64,000 nucleotides of DNA from Acanthochlamys bracteata. Taxonomy: Eukaryota; Streptophyta; Magnoliopsida; Pandanales; Velloziaceae. Below are positions 48,589 through 60,288 of the stretch, one piece after another; position 1 is the stretch's first letter, and every line of letters starts with the position of its first letter. The stretch spans positions 5,682,001 through 5,746,000 of the forward strand of contig CM034141.1 of assembly GCA_019914995.1 (NCBI GenBank), given 5' to 3'. Made by a program: the position numbers and the translations under genes. Under the pieces are notes generated by a model. It saw only the letters and a program-made list of their open reading frames with translations. It had not been told where the DNA came from and did not search any database.

Positions 48589-50081
48589 TGTTCATGAACA
48601 ACAATTATAACAGTAGTTCTAAGAAAATTTCAACAACATCACAGACTCACGTTGATATCTGTTTCTTGAAATCTCTCAGAAATTGAAATCTAGGAAATTA
48701 TCTAGCTCCTTAGATATGACATTCTTTATCCTTCAACCTTGGTCTTATAAGAAAAGAAAAATTCTTGAATTATTTTGTTTTGTTTTGGCAAGAACAACTC
48801 AGAAGAGAAAGAGCTTCTGGTGATCTTTGAATTCAACTGATGAATTCCATCTCTCTATCCCCTTCACCGAAAACAACAAAATTAAACTTGATTGAACCAA
48901 AATTCATTAAATCTTTCGATTTCGATCAATTTCAATCTCTGCAAACGTGAATTTGTTTGAAAATTTGGAAGTCTATATTTACAACAAAAAAAAAAAATAA
49001 TTGGATCAAACAAAAAACAAAAAGAAAAAAAGAACACACGAAGAGATAATGGAAGAGAAGAGAAAGAGAGTAGTAGCAGGTGAAGGAGTAGTGTATACAG
49101 TAACATTGTGTTAGTAATATTTGCAATATTAGACCTGTAAGAGTGTAATGGTAATAGTAGGTTTTCTTTATTTCAAGGGAAATAGTTGGTTTTATTTTGT
49201 AACAGGAAATTTCGATTATATTAAAGGGACTGGGTTTGCAATTGTATATTTCTGGTTTTCGGTTTCACCAAATTTTTGTACAGATGGCGCGTGTTTCGAG
49301 TTAGTTTGGTGAAGTGGGTCCACGCGTTTAATACAAGAACCGAGTCGATTGTTGTCTCGGTAAGTACTGGGCCAAAGAGTAGCGAGTAGGCCTTAGGTAC
49401 AACTTTGTAATGGGCTGGGCTTTTAATTGAGAAGTAAAATAAAGATAAAACATAAAAAGACAAGGAATTTAGGAACTGTTTGCCAATACTTACTCGAAAA
49501 AGTCGTTATCAATTTTTGATTTTATATTTTTAATAAATATTTTACAAAATACTATAGAATATATTTAAAATTTTACATAAAGATATTTTTATTACTTATT
49601 TTATTATTTTTTGAGATCAAAATAATAATGCTCCTGTAGATACTACCTTCCCTGTAGACATTTGGCACTCCTCTAATCTAACCATAATAAGAAAGTAATA
49701 AATAAAAGTAATAAAGAGAGAGTAAGCACTAGTAAAGTAATATAAATGAAAACGAAAGTAGAAGTAATAATTTACACTTACAATATTTGAATATATTACT
49801 AAGAGCAATGAAATAAATAGTTATTCTTATTTGATAACTAAAAATTAAATAAAAATATCTTTTATAAGAAATCTGAAATATTTTTATCTGTTTTTTTTTG
49901 CTAAGTGAAAATATTTCTAAATTTACCCTACCTAGTGTTTTTTGGTTAAACAAGCAGGTTTACGGAAATTTGCTTCCAGATTCATAAAGTCAAGATAAAT
50001 ATGAGCAATCAATTTTGCTACTACTTTTGTCAAGCACGAACACATACGAGTGTTCCAAATTATTTCTGAATTGGACAAAAA

Positions 50082-50372
50082 GTGTGTTTCAAATATTTTT
50101 AACTGAATTTTATAAAATTAAAAAATAAAAATTAGAGCATTTTGAAAAATAAAATAAAAATAGAGTTCACTATTTGTATTTCACTAATTTTTATAAATAT
50201 ATTAAAAAATAAAAAATATAATTGCATTAAAAATATATAAATAAAAATGTTAGAACTGAACTTTTTATAAAAGTAAAATTCTGAATTCTTTATATAATTA
50301 AAATATATGAACTATTTATAATTTAAAATTTGACTCAAAAAAAGTAAAATTATATGCATTTGAAATAAGTCC
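50082..50372. mobile_element. MITE family A, copy A4 (decayed)
   Basis: Begins AGTGTGTTTCAAATATT and ends ATGCATTTGAAATAAGTCC, approximate inverted repeats. The interior follows copies A1 and A3 (ttagagcattttgaaaa, taattgcattaaaaatat, tatgaactattt). The target duplication is not clear. Confidence 0.6.
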
Positions 50373-50499
50373 AAAATATGAAAGTACTTGTAACGACCTA
50401 GCCTATTTGACCCAGTCACACCGTTCCAATACAAACACATACAAAGACTTACCAATCATGATAAGGTGTTAAATATTCTACAAAGTAGTTAAAATAAGT

Positions 50500-50570
50500 T
50501 ACAAAATAGTAGCTGAGTAACAAATATACGAGCACAGGTTTGAACTCTGCACACTGCGAACATACATGTG
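50500..50570 (+). repeat. Possible tRNA-like (SINE) promoter remnant
   Basis: TAGCTGAGTAAC and, about 15 bp later, AGGTTTGAACTCT resemble degenerate A and B boxes of RNA polymerase III promoters. A poly-A run follows only about 540 bp away, and a MITE lies between, so any SINE would be disrupted. Weak evidence. Confidence 0.2.
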
Positions 50571-50594
50571 AGCCTTTTTGGCTTAGCATTTCTC

Positions 50595-50815
50595 CGGAAT
50601 TACTTTTTATTTTTTTTATTTTATAATTTTTAATATATATTTTATAAATATTTAAAAATTTAGAAAGTATAAAAAAATTTTATGTAATGAAATTTTTTTA
50701 TTATATATTTCTATTATTTTTTTAAAAATAAAAAATTAAAACTCGTTTCTTAAACAAAATAAAAATATTTTTTATTTTATAAAAATTTTATTTTATAAAC
50801 ACTTTCAAATAAGTT
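50595..50815. mobile_element. MITE family B, copy B4
   Basis: The AT-rich interior, including TATGTAATGAAATTTTTTTAT, is shared with 56854-57092 and 60037-60288. The ends are decayed (tttcaaataagttc on the right). Non-coding. Confidence 0.5.
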
Positions 50816-51912
50816 CACTAGATATAAACAGCAAGTATAAACTAACCACAGGCAACATAACACGCTGCAAAATAATTAACACATAAACCGCGAACTAGAA
50901 CACAATTGCATAATATTGCTTAATTATATAAATTTTTAGTAACATTGTTCATCATTTAAATAAAGAAAGCATTTCGATAAAATATCTATAATAATAAAAT
51001 TTCTCAAATCATGACTACTGTTTCTAACAGATACATCCAAGCTTAAGATAAATTTCTCTAAACCATAGGGGCTCCTACACCAAGGGACTATGGTGTTGGT
51101 TGCTCAAACTTAAAAAAAAAAAAAAAAAAAAAAAGCTGGACATTAATGGATTTTATAAAGAATTAATAATGACTTTTTCTGAATTGCTAATAAAGGATTG
51201 ACTTGTTAGAAACTCAAAAAATTTAGATACATACAACCCTGTCTATACTTTGGTTCTTTCTAAATTGTTAATAAAAAATTGACTAAATAATACCTTCTGC
51301 TAAATAAATTTTTAACTTTTGTCTAATAATATACATAAAATTAAATACTTGTTCTTCTATGCTAATATGTCGTGGAGGTTTAAGATCTATGCCATACGGG
51401 TGTGTTTTACTTGTCTATGATCCGAAATTAAGTTAGGAGAAGTAGTTTCTGCAAAATAAATTATCTAAAAATATGTTTGTGAAAATAAATTTATAAAAAT
51501 AAATATAAAACTCATCTAAAATGAATTTTCGATTAAAAAAAGAGAACTTCGAGAGTCATTTGCGGATAACAAGCGTAAGCCCTACATAATGCTCCTGTGC
51601 TCATTGCCTAACATTAATCGTGTTAGATTAAAAATAAATAAATTAATTTTATATTAAATAAAAATAAAATTAAAAAAAATAGTATATTAAAAAATTTTAT
51701 AATCTATTGACTATTGGATTGAATTTTTTAATATATAGATTCGATTATTCGAATGTTTTATTTTAATTAATTTTTTCAGTGTTGTATCTTTCCGACAAAT
51801 CAGACAATAGTAAAATCAGTCACCGGATACAATGCAACAGTTCTTTTCGTCCTCCGGCAGATGTTAACAGTTTCAGGACTGCTAGGTTTCATCAGAACAG
51901 TTGAAGTTATAA

Positions 51913-52187
51913 ATGCTAGTGGTAGACCAGAGACGTACTAATGTTCAGTTCTTGAACCAGGAAGCTGTGGAGGTGAGAGAATGGAACCTTGCAGTTCACT
52001 ATTCTGCCTCAAGGGCGACAAGATTTTGTTGTTCTTCTGAACTCAATAGGAGCTCTGCTGTCTTTCAGCTTCGGCAAGATTGTTCTGCCGGAAGCTTGAA
52101 ATCACATTGTAAGGTTGCCTCTTGCAATCTGGCCTCTAGGAGAAGCAATGAAAAGCTAAATGTTCTACCTTCATCCATCAAGAATGT
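51913..52187 (+). other. Unidentified exon-like open frame downstream of the KNOX gene
   Basis: A plus-strand open frame of about 92 codons with higher GC than its surroundings, Ser/Arg-rich (SASRATRFCCSSELNRSS) and ending at a good donor (ATCAAGAAT|GTATGT). The frame upstream of the ATG at 51913 is closed by TAA, and other frames upstream show further stops. It could be a decayed first exon, for example of an organelle-targeted protein, or part of a non-coding transcript. I do not recognise the protein. Confidence 0.25.
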
Positions 52188-52370
52188 ATGTAATGCTCAA
52201 GAAAATCCAAAGACGATACTTCATTAGTTTTCGAACAGTAGTAGTATCACATAACCAAAAGTAACAAAAAGACTAAAGCATCGTTCAGTCGAACGCAGTT
52301 GAGTACATAATTATCATTAGGATCAGTTAACTATCGCGAGCATGTGCTAAAAACAAGTGAGTGAAAGAAA

Positions 52371-55300
52371 TCAGAGGATAGATGGACCGCAGTCTAACGG
52401 GAATGGGTTGCCAAGAGCAGCAGCATCCATGTAGTAGTGAGGGTGTGAAGCGTCCATTACAACAAGCTGCATATCCTCTGATGGTTTCCAGTGCCGCTTC
52501 CTCTGGTTGATGAACCAGTTGTTGATCTGCTTCTGGTCCAATCCAGTTGATTCTGCCAGAGCCAGCTTCTGTGATTCCTGAAAAGATTACCAAAAAAAAG
52601 CACATAAGTTGTATGTAAAAGTAATAAAAAAATTGGTAATGATCTTTCAGGTATCAACAAGAAACAGGTTATAGACAAATTTGAACTTTTTAGTGATGAC
52701 GACATAAGAACTAATGTTATCATAGATAAATAGGTATAGTTAATGAATTCGTAGAGAAATGCGTGTATACCGATGGATAGGGCCATTTGTAATGACGGGT
52801 CCACCAATCGAGCAGCTGCTGCCTTGCTTCCTTAGGGAGCTTCCCCTTCTTCCTCTTCTTCAGGAACTCCTGTTTGAGGCTTCCAAGGTACCCACTGTAC
52901 TTGCGCAGGAGCTGGCCTTTGAGCTCACGGTCCTCTGCTTGAGGATCGATGTAGTTGTCGAGCATGTCCATGTCATCTTCTGATGAACCATTCCTCTCCA
53001 TGTGATCTGCCCAAACTTCAATTTGCCAATGAACAAGCGATCATGAAGTTGTCAGAGATGATAAAAAGAGATATTTTGAACAGAAAATTGGCAAAAAGTA
53101 ATTGGTTCTCCTGAAAGAAGAGCGAATGAATTAATAGGTAAACATAACAAGTCAGGCAACAACCCTTTACAACACAAGAGAAGTTAACAACTAACCTACT
53201 CGTTTGCTGCAAATGTAAATGACTGGCCTAACCATTACCTATTAGCATATAGCTAGAGAACCATTGCACTTTCGGAAACTAAAACAAAGAAGATATGAAA
53301 AGATAGAACAAGAAAAACATGAAATTGCAGTAGAATGTAAGCAACATAATTTTCTCATTCCATGGTATTGAAACTCAATAACACATATCAGCAGAATGTT
53401 AGCACAAATGAAGAAAGAAAAGCTATTGTCTCCAAGAGCTTAAAACAGTTCAAGAAATGTCAGCAATACGCAATTATGTAATTTAGTACCAGCAGTGCTG
53501 AAGCTACAAGCTTATGCTTTGATTCTTTCAGTATATATAAAGTACCCAAGACGACAAAATATATCAAGTGCATAACTGAGATCTCAAACTCCAACTTACA
53601 CTACTGCAGCAAAAAACCAGCGTCCTCAATTGAACTGAATAAAGCAGCATGCCATCGACTTGTATAAAAAAGTACCAAGTGAATTAAGGAAAACAGAAAT
53701 GCAAGCTATATAGTTCAGTTGTACTCTGAAAGTAAGTCCTATGTCTAACCAGATTAAACCATAAACGTAGGAGCAAAATGTCCATTGAGGTATTTCAGAG
53801 TGTTTGATGAGATAAAGAATGTTTGCTTCATTAATTAAAGCATGTTGGCTACCAAGAAACAATTGAAAGTACACAACTGATCATGGATTCAAAACTTAAT
53901 CAAGGAAAACTGATAACAATTAGTTTATTGGATTGATTAGATAAGATTCTTCAACTATGAACTTAGAAACAAGTATCACATTAATCAAAGTATATAATCC
54001 AGCTCCAGATATATAAATGAGAAGCCGGTGAGTTCCCAGGTCTCTTGGAAACCAACAACTCAAACATGATCATTAGATGCATTACTTTAAATAAATTAAC
54101 TAAAACTTTCTAACTAAGAAACCCTATGTCATATTTTTTAAGGAGGCACAACCCTTGAAGTTAAATTAAAAAAAAATAAAGTATAATGCATTAGAAAACC
54201 TCTGTAGATAATATTGAATACGTTGTTCCCAGCACAGAAATCAATTTATATGCATAAACCCTAGCAGGATTTACCATAAAAGAGAGCAATTAATCACTTA
54301 ACAAAACCAATCTATGGGTAATTAGCACTATACTAAATATAAAAAATGTTAAATCATATGAAGTGTTGGTCAACAAGCATTGCTTATAATATATAGCTAT
54401 ATTTCAAATCAGCCAATATACATGCATATTGAGAGGAGGAAAAATATTTTATGTAAAACTACATATTATATGCATTAATTACGTTCACGAGAATCAATCA
54501 AATCTCAAGCCCTAGGTAGATAGCTGCACATCATGAACAATGAACTACATTTATAACGAAGATGTTATATATAAATTGAAGTAATATGAGAAGAAAAGAG
54601 AAGAAACATAAAAGAGAGATATATGGATACCTTGAGGAAGAGGGGGAGGGTTGGAAAGGGAGAGGGATTTAAACTGTGAATCAATCCGGGAAAGAAAGAT
54701 CATGGCTTCCTTGAATGGTTTGGAAAGTTCTTGCTCATACTTTGTAAGCATTTCACAGTAAGCTTCCATGAATTGGTCTAAAGCTGGATCATCCGTTCCG
54801 CCACCGCCACCGCCACCGCCTGAAGCGCTTGCTAACATCAGCGACGAAGCGCATCCTTCTTCGAGCCGCTCTACAACTTCCGGTGGAGCTCCAACCTGCA
54901 CAAATTCCCAGAAGACATATCAAAGACCATGATCTGTGATCACTCTCAGTTCAATTTGTGGAAACTCTCAATTCTTTTTGCTTTCCCTATCCTACTCTGA
55001 AATCATGATCTACTTCTCTTTTGGGAAACAAGATCACCTCTATCTCCGTCTCTTTCTTTAGAGATCATGAGCAGCGGGTAAAAAAGGTATTAGATTCCGA
55101 GAAAACCCTAGTAGAATAAGTACTCCTGCAACCCTAATTCCCCCTTCTAGCTAGCATCTTTTCTTTCGAGCTTTTTCTTGATTTCTATAACTTAAGAGTA
55201 GAAGCATCAACCAGCAGAACAGAATGATTCTATCTCTTCTCATTCTCCATGAACAAGCTAGATCTACTCCTTCACTCTGTTGTTTTTTCTTTTAGTCTTT

Positions 55301-55802
55301 TAACTTGATTGAATAGGTCTAAAACAACTTTGAAAACAAACCCTTCTACTACTTTCTACTTCAACAACCACAAAGCTCAAGCTACTCTACTCCTCCTTTC
55401 ACACTCTCTGGCTTCGTTCTTGATTCTTCTGATGAATTGTTCATGTTTTGTTTCTCTATCAGAGTTACGAGAATTGGTTGATGTATGTATGTATACCTTG
55501 TGACAGTTGATGTAGGCAGATAGCAAGCGAGGGTAGTGAGGATGAGACATGATCTTTGTTTTGATCACACTTGCATCAAGAAGTTCTTCATGATCACTAA
55601 CACCACCGGTTGCTCCGTTCTGCGCCAGCGGTGGCGGTGGAGGCAGCAACAAACTCCCTGTAACTGCCGAAGATGCTGTTGTTTGTGGGTTAACTGCCAT
55701 GAGAGGCATAATTATAAGTGGAGATAAATCTTGATGATGATGGTGATCTCCAAACCCTAACCCACATGAAGAAGATGAGTTGTTGTTCCTTATTTCCTCC
55801 AT
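52371..55802 (-). CDS. STM: Class I KNOX homeodomain protein, STM type
   Basis: Four coding exons, 55497-55802, 54631-54895, 52771-53006 and 52371-52577, give 337 aa. The N-terminus ([14 protein letters not shown]) carries His, Pro and Ser runs. KNOX1 is near 76-118 ([20 protein letters not shown]), followed by [14 protein letters not shown]; then a Gly8 run; KNOX2 is near 138-187 ([20 protein letters not shown]). ELK is near 218-240 ([16 protein letters not shown]). A TALE homeodomain follows, with the PYP loop and [12 protein letters not shown]. The end [21 protein letters not shown] matches the SHOOT MERISTEMLESS C-terminus rather than BP or KNAT2/6. STM-type factors maintain the shoot meristem, pairing with BELL proteins in the nucleus. 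ATG 55802 is the first in-frame ATG; the upstream extension uses a TTG. Orthology is by motif. Confidence 0.93.
53007..54630 (-). other. Large intron 2 of the KNOX gene
   Basis: A 1.6-kb intron between the KNOX2 region and ELK. Class I KNOX genes often have large introns carrying regulatory sequence, but no specific element can be named here. No second coding exon was seen. Confidence 0.7.
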
Positions 55803-56850
55803 CTTTTTTACTCTCTCGCAGACAAAAGACAGGAACAAAAAGTGTGCAAGAATGAGTGGACGCAAGAAAGCTAACTATGTAATAATACAAAGGAGTGAGC
55901 GGGTAGTCATGAAATAATATAACAAGAGTTAATTTGTATGTCTTAATTTCTCTCCACAAAAGAAAAGATAACTCTGGTTGCTGCTGCTGCTGTTGCTGCT
56001 AATTTTAAGAATAATGATGATGAGATGATTAGATTGATGATAAAGATTGATTGAGTTAATAAAACACACTAAACATATATTCTTAGCTTTTATTCTTTCT
56101 TTTGATTTCTTCTGATGAACGAATATGAACACTGCTAGTGCTAGTGCTATAGCAAGCTTTTTTCTTCTTTGTTTTGGTTACTTTTTTAACTCTCCCGGGA
56201 TTCAAGCTGAGGGAGCGGGGTAGGTGTTGTTGCTGCTGCTACTACTGTTACAGCAAAAATTCCTATGTTGCAGTGTGGTTCGCTGCATGGCCTCTCTCCA
56301 ATTATTAATCCCTCTCTTTTTTCTTTTCCTTGCACTGTAATGTATGTGTATACAAAAAATTTTACGGAAACAAAAAAACAAAACTAAAACCCACTGCCCT
56401 CCCTCTCTGCATAACCCCCAACAAAAATAAAAAACAGAAAAAAAAAATCATCACTCACTCACTCACTAGTCACTCTTTGATCAGAGCAGAGAAAAAGGGG
56501 AACGGCAAATATTTGCGAAAGTAAATTTTTGCTTGGTGATGGATGGATGGATAGAAGATGTATGTATGCAGAAGACTATGGTTGAGCTAGGTTGCTAGCT
56601 ACCACAGTCACATAATAATAATAATAACACATATATAGAGAGAGAGAGAGAGGAAGAAAGAATAATATCTATTACTTCATGGCTCTGACTGACTGAACCT
56701 GCAGAGAAACCCAGGTAGATGTTTTCCTTCCCAATGCCCAGACCATGGAAATGAAAACAAGAGAAAATTGCAAGCAACGAAGCACATATTACATGTATGT
56801 TAATTAATTATTAGGACAAAGTTTAGAAAAAGTAAAGTAAGTGAAAGTAT
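55803..56850 (-). promoter_or_regulatory. 5'UTR and proximal promoter of the KNOX gene
   Basis: This is upstream of the KNOX start codon on its coding strand. It contains GCT/GTT trinucleotide runs (about 55980-56000 and 56229-56245), a GA tract (about 56637-56652) and ATA repeats. The TATA box and transcription start cannot be fixed by eye. Confidence 0.45.
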
Positions 56851-56853
56851 CTA

Positions 56854-57092
56854 GGGTGCGTTTGTTTTTGTTTTTTTTTGAACGAAATTTTTTAATTTTT
56901 TAAATTATATTTTTTAATATATATTTTATATTTATTTAAAATTTAAAAAATATAAAAAAAATTTATGTAATGAAATTTTTTTATTACATATTTTTATTAT
57001 TTTTTTTAAAAATATAAAACTAATTTATCAAAAAAAATAAAATATTTTTATTTTAAAAAAATTCAATTTCATAAATAATTTCAAACGCACAC
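56854..57092. mobile_element. MITE family B, copy B1
   Basis: Begins GGGTGCGTTTG and ends CAAACGCACACT, with an AT-rich interior containing TATGTAATGAAATTTTTTTAT shared with the copies at 50595 and 60037. About 240 bp, non-coding. Confidence 0.7.
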
Positions 57093-57477
57093 TCATCAAC
57101 GTCAAGCAAATTATAGAAGTTGTCGATAAAAAGAAACAACAAAAATATATGTATAGCTTTTTAAGGAGTAAAGGTGTTATCTTTCCATCTATATAACTCA
57201 TTTTTTAGTAAAAGTTATTTTTTAATTATTAATAATAATTATTATTAGATAAATATTATTTTTAAAATAAAATAAAAAGTTTTTTATAAAAGTTTTCAAA
57301 TAAAATTTAGTTAGTGGGATTTTAAAAAGCTTGACAGAAAATTGGAGAAGAGTGAAATGGAGAGAGAAGAATAATGTTGGATTGCAAAAGATAGAATCTG
57401 AAAGGGACGCATTGCACGTCTCATTCATTTCATGTCAAACAAATAAAATGATTGGAAATTAAAAAAACACAGACAAC

Positions 57478-57480
<3 letters not shown>

Positions 57481-57512
<32 letters not shown>
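57481..57512. repeat. (GA)n microsatellite
   Basis: An uninterrupted GA run of about 16 units in the far upstream region of the KNOX gene. GA/TC tracts can bind BPC-type factors in plants; a functional role here is only possible. Confidence 0.8.
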
Positions 57513-57514
<2 letters not shown>

Positions 57515-60036
57515 ACCTGACCGGCATCGCAGTTGATGAAACAATGCTGCATTGATTTAAACACTACTTTTTTATTTTTTTTCATGATTTTGTTTATATT
57601 TTTTACAAATTTTCGTATTATTTAAATAAAATTTAAAATTTTTGTAACAATAAATTATAAATTTATAATATATAAAAGGTAAATAATTTATTTTAAAAAT
57701 TTTGGAGTCTAAAATTATTTAATCGTATTTATTATTATTTATTTAATACTCTCAAATATTTGACCTTAACAAGCACTTTATTAGGAGAAATATTGCAAAA
57801 TGGAAGTAGTGTCACCGGTTGTGTTGCAGTAGTTGGAAAGTACGTTTAAATTGTTTATAAAATAAAATTTTTAAATTAAAATTTGTAAATAAATTAAATT
57901 ATTTATAAAATTATAATGAAATATAAATTTATAATATAATTTTTTATTAATATATATTAAAAAATATCAAGTTATTATTTTTGAAAAAGTTTTAATTTTT
58001 TATCAAGTTGTAAAGGTATTTTTGAAAAAGCGTTTTTCAAATTTTGATTTTTATTTTTTTGTTTTACACTTTTTAATATATCTTTTATACATATATAAAA
58101 ATTTATTTAAAAATTTTAAAAATATAAAAAACATTTATTATTTATTTTTATTATATTTTTAAATAAAAAATTAAAACTTATTTTTAAAAAATAAAAATAT
58201 TTTTTTATTTTTAAAAATTTTATTTTATAAATATTTCAAACGCTAACTATATACTTCAAAACTTCAGATAACGTCTCCGTAGTAGTGTTTTATAGCGGTG
58301 GGGCTTGTTTGGTTGATTCTCATGGCCAATGTCCCTACCTCTTTCCTGTTTGTTTCTCTTTGAGTCGCTTGTTCACGGAACCGTTCGTTGTTGCTCTTGT
58401 TTGTGCAAGTAAAATACTAGGCTCCATTTTTTCAGTTTTTCTTCTTTGTTACTTGAATTAAAAAAACAAATACATATAACATGATAGAAAGGAAACTTTT
58501 GGATCAGATAAAAAAGGAGCTTATCTGACTAAAATATTTTAAAATTTTTTGATAAATAAAATTTAGTTTTACTTAAAAGAAAAAAATAAAGAATAATAAT
58601 TTTACAAGTAACAGTTTTAAAATTTAAAATTTAATAAAAAATATGCTTAATTTTACGAGTCCTTCACTGTGCAAAAAAGCAGTTTTTACAGAGTTGTTAC
58701 AGCTAACGAGTCTGTACAACACTGCGAATGTCTCACGCTTTTGTTTCTGTTGTCTGCTTATGTTATTCATCAATGATTACAAATGTAAAAATAAATTTGA
58801 CCAATATAAATTTAAATAGAAAAAACTTTTAAACTAATAAAATTCAATAAAAATAAAATTTAAATATAAAACATAAATATATTGAATGTTAAATGAAAGT
58901 ATTTTTAAAAATAATTTTTCTGATACCAATTATGTTTTGATATTTTTAAAAATAAATTATTTTATATAAAACTTAATAAAATAATTTTATTATGTATAAT
59001 TTTGTATATTTTATTGTTTTAAAAAAAATTATTATACAATATAAATTAACACATGGCACGCACCTTAAATAAATAACACATGTAAAGAGAACAGTGACAA
59101 ATGAAAGTTTGCTTGCTGAGAGATAGTAGCAAGAAGTAGTTGAAGGCAATGTTGATAGCTTTCTCCATGACCGTTTTGCTGTGTTTGCTCTTCTGTGCGT
59201 AAAAATGAATACTTTCATCAATAGATGTAGAAATAGAAATGATATGGAGCGAAAGTTAGTCCAAAAAACTTTCTCCATGTTAGAAATGCATGCATGTTTC
59301 TTGGAACCTATTCAGCTTGTACTGCTGTATAACGAACAGTCATAGCAGCAGCAATTGCCACTGTCTATATTGAATGTTTATAAAAATGTTTTTAAATAAA
59401 AAAAATCTTTAAATACTTTTAAATTAAGATTTTTTATTTTAAAATTATAAATAAATAATAAATAATAATATTTTATAATGTATAATTATTTAAAATTTTA
59501 AATAAATTTTATAAATTATCGTAAAAAATTATTAAAAATATATGAAAATTAAAATGATAATCTGTTGAAAGGAAAGCAAGGCAAATATCTCCGAACTCTA
59601 GCTAGTGTGTGGTTTGGGATTGCTTATTAATCTCATTTTCTATTTCAAACAAGCATTTTATTTTTTAATATATTTTAATTTTTTTTAAATTTAAAATATA
59701 TATATTACAGATTATAAAATTTTTATATATTTTTTATTATATTTTAGTAAAGGTTTATTTTAAAAAAGCTTTGAAATAAATTCTTTAAAATAAGCTTTTT
59801 ATTTGAAGTAATTTACACGTCCACTAACTTACAACTTCACAAAGAAAGAATAATTTATATACAATTAATGCATTCCTAACTAACATATGTATGACTTAAT
59901 TTATCTGTATTTAAAAAATAATACTTTCAATAAAAACTTCTCTTAAAATTATATTTAATTTTTGATACTTTTTAATAAATAACTTTTTAAAATTAAGTTT
60001 TTGGAAGCTTTTACTACGGATAAATAAAAACACGTC
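57513..60036. other. AT-rich intergenic DNA
   Basis: No gene was seen. A diverged family-B-like stretch lies at about 58029-58243 (cgtttttcaaat ... tttcaaacgct) and another possible one at about 59640-59790. Short open frames are noise from AT-rich sequence. Confidence 0.55.
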
Positions 60037-60288
60037 ATTGGGTGCGTTTGTTTTTTTTTCAAACAAAATTTTTATTTTTTATTTTATATTTTTAATACAT
60101 ATTTTATAAGTATTTAAAAAATTTATTTAAAATTTATAAAATATAAAAAAATTTCTATGTAATGAGATCTTTTTATTATATATTTTTATTATTTTTTTAA
60201 AATAAAAAAATAAAATTTATTTTTCAAAAAAATAAAAATAATTTTTATTTCAAAAAATTTTAATTTCATAATCCCAAACGCACCCAAT
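60037..60288. mobile_element. MITE family B, copy B2
   Basis: Ends ATTGGGTGCGTTTG and CAAACGCACCCAAT form a perfect 14-bp inverted repeat. The 252-bp element has an AT-rich interior shared with B1 and B4. The target duplication is not clear, so the superfamily is unassigned. Confidence 0.8.

Larger units (their letters stand above)
48589..51780. other. Intergenic: PP2A copy 2 promoter, then AT-rich MITE-bearing DNA
   Basis: About 48589-49130 reads leftward as a CT-rich leader and promoter of PP2A copy 2. Beyond 49200 the DNA is AT-rich with family-A and family-B elements (50082-50372 and 50595-50815) and a poly-A tract at 51111-51134. No gene was seen. Confidence 0.55.

Noticed and set aside
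55803..55865. N-terminal extension of the KNOX protein (RPLILAHFLFL)
   Set aside because: It would need a TTG start; the first in-frame ATG at 55802 is in a normal position.
58973..59278. 101-codon minus-strand frame
   Set aside because: AT-rich composition, no domain, no splice context.
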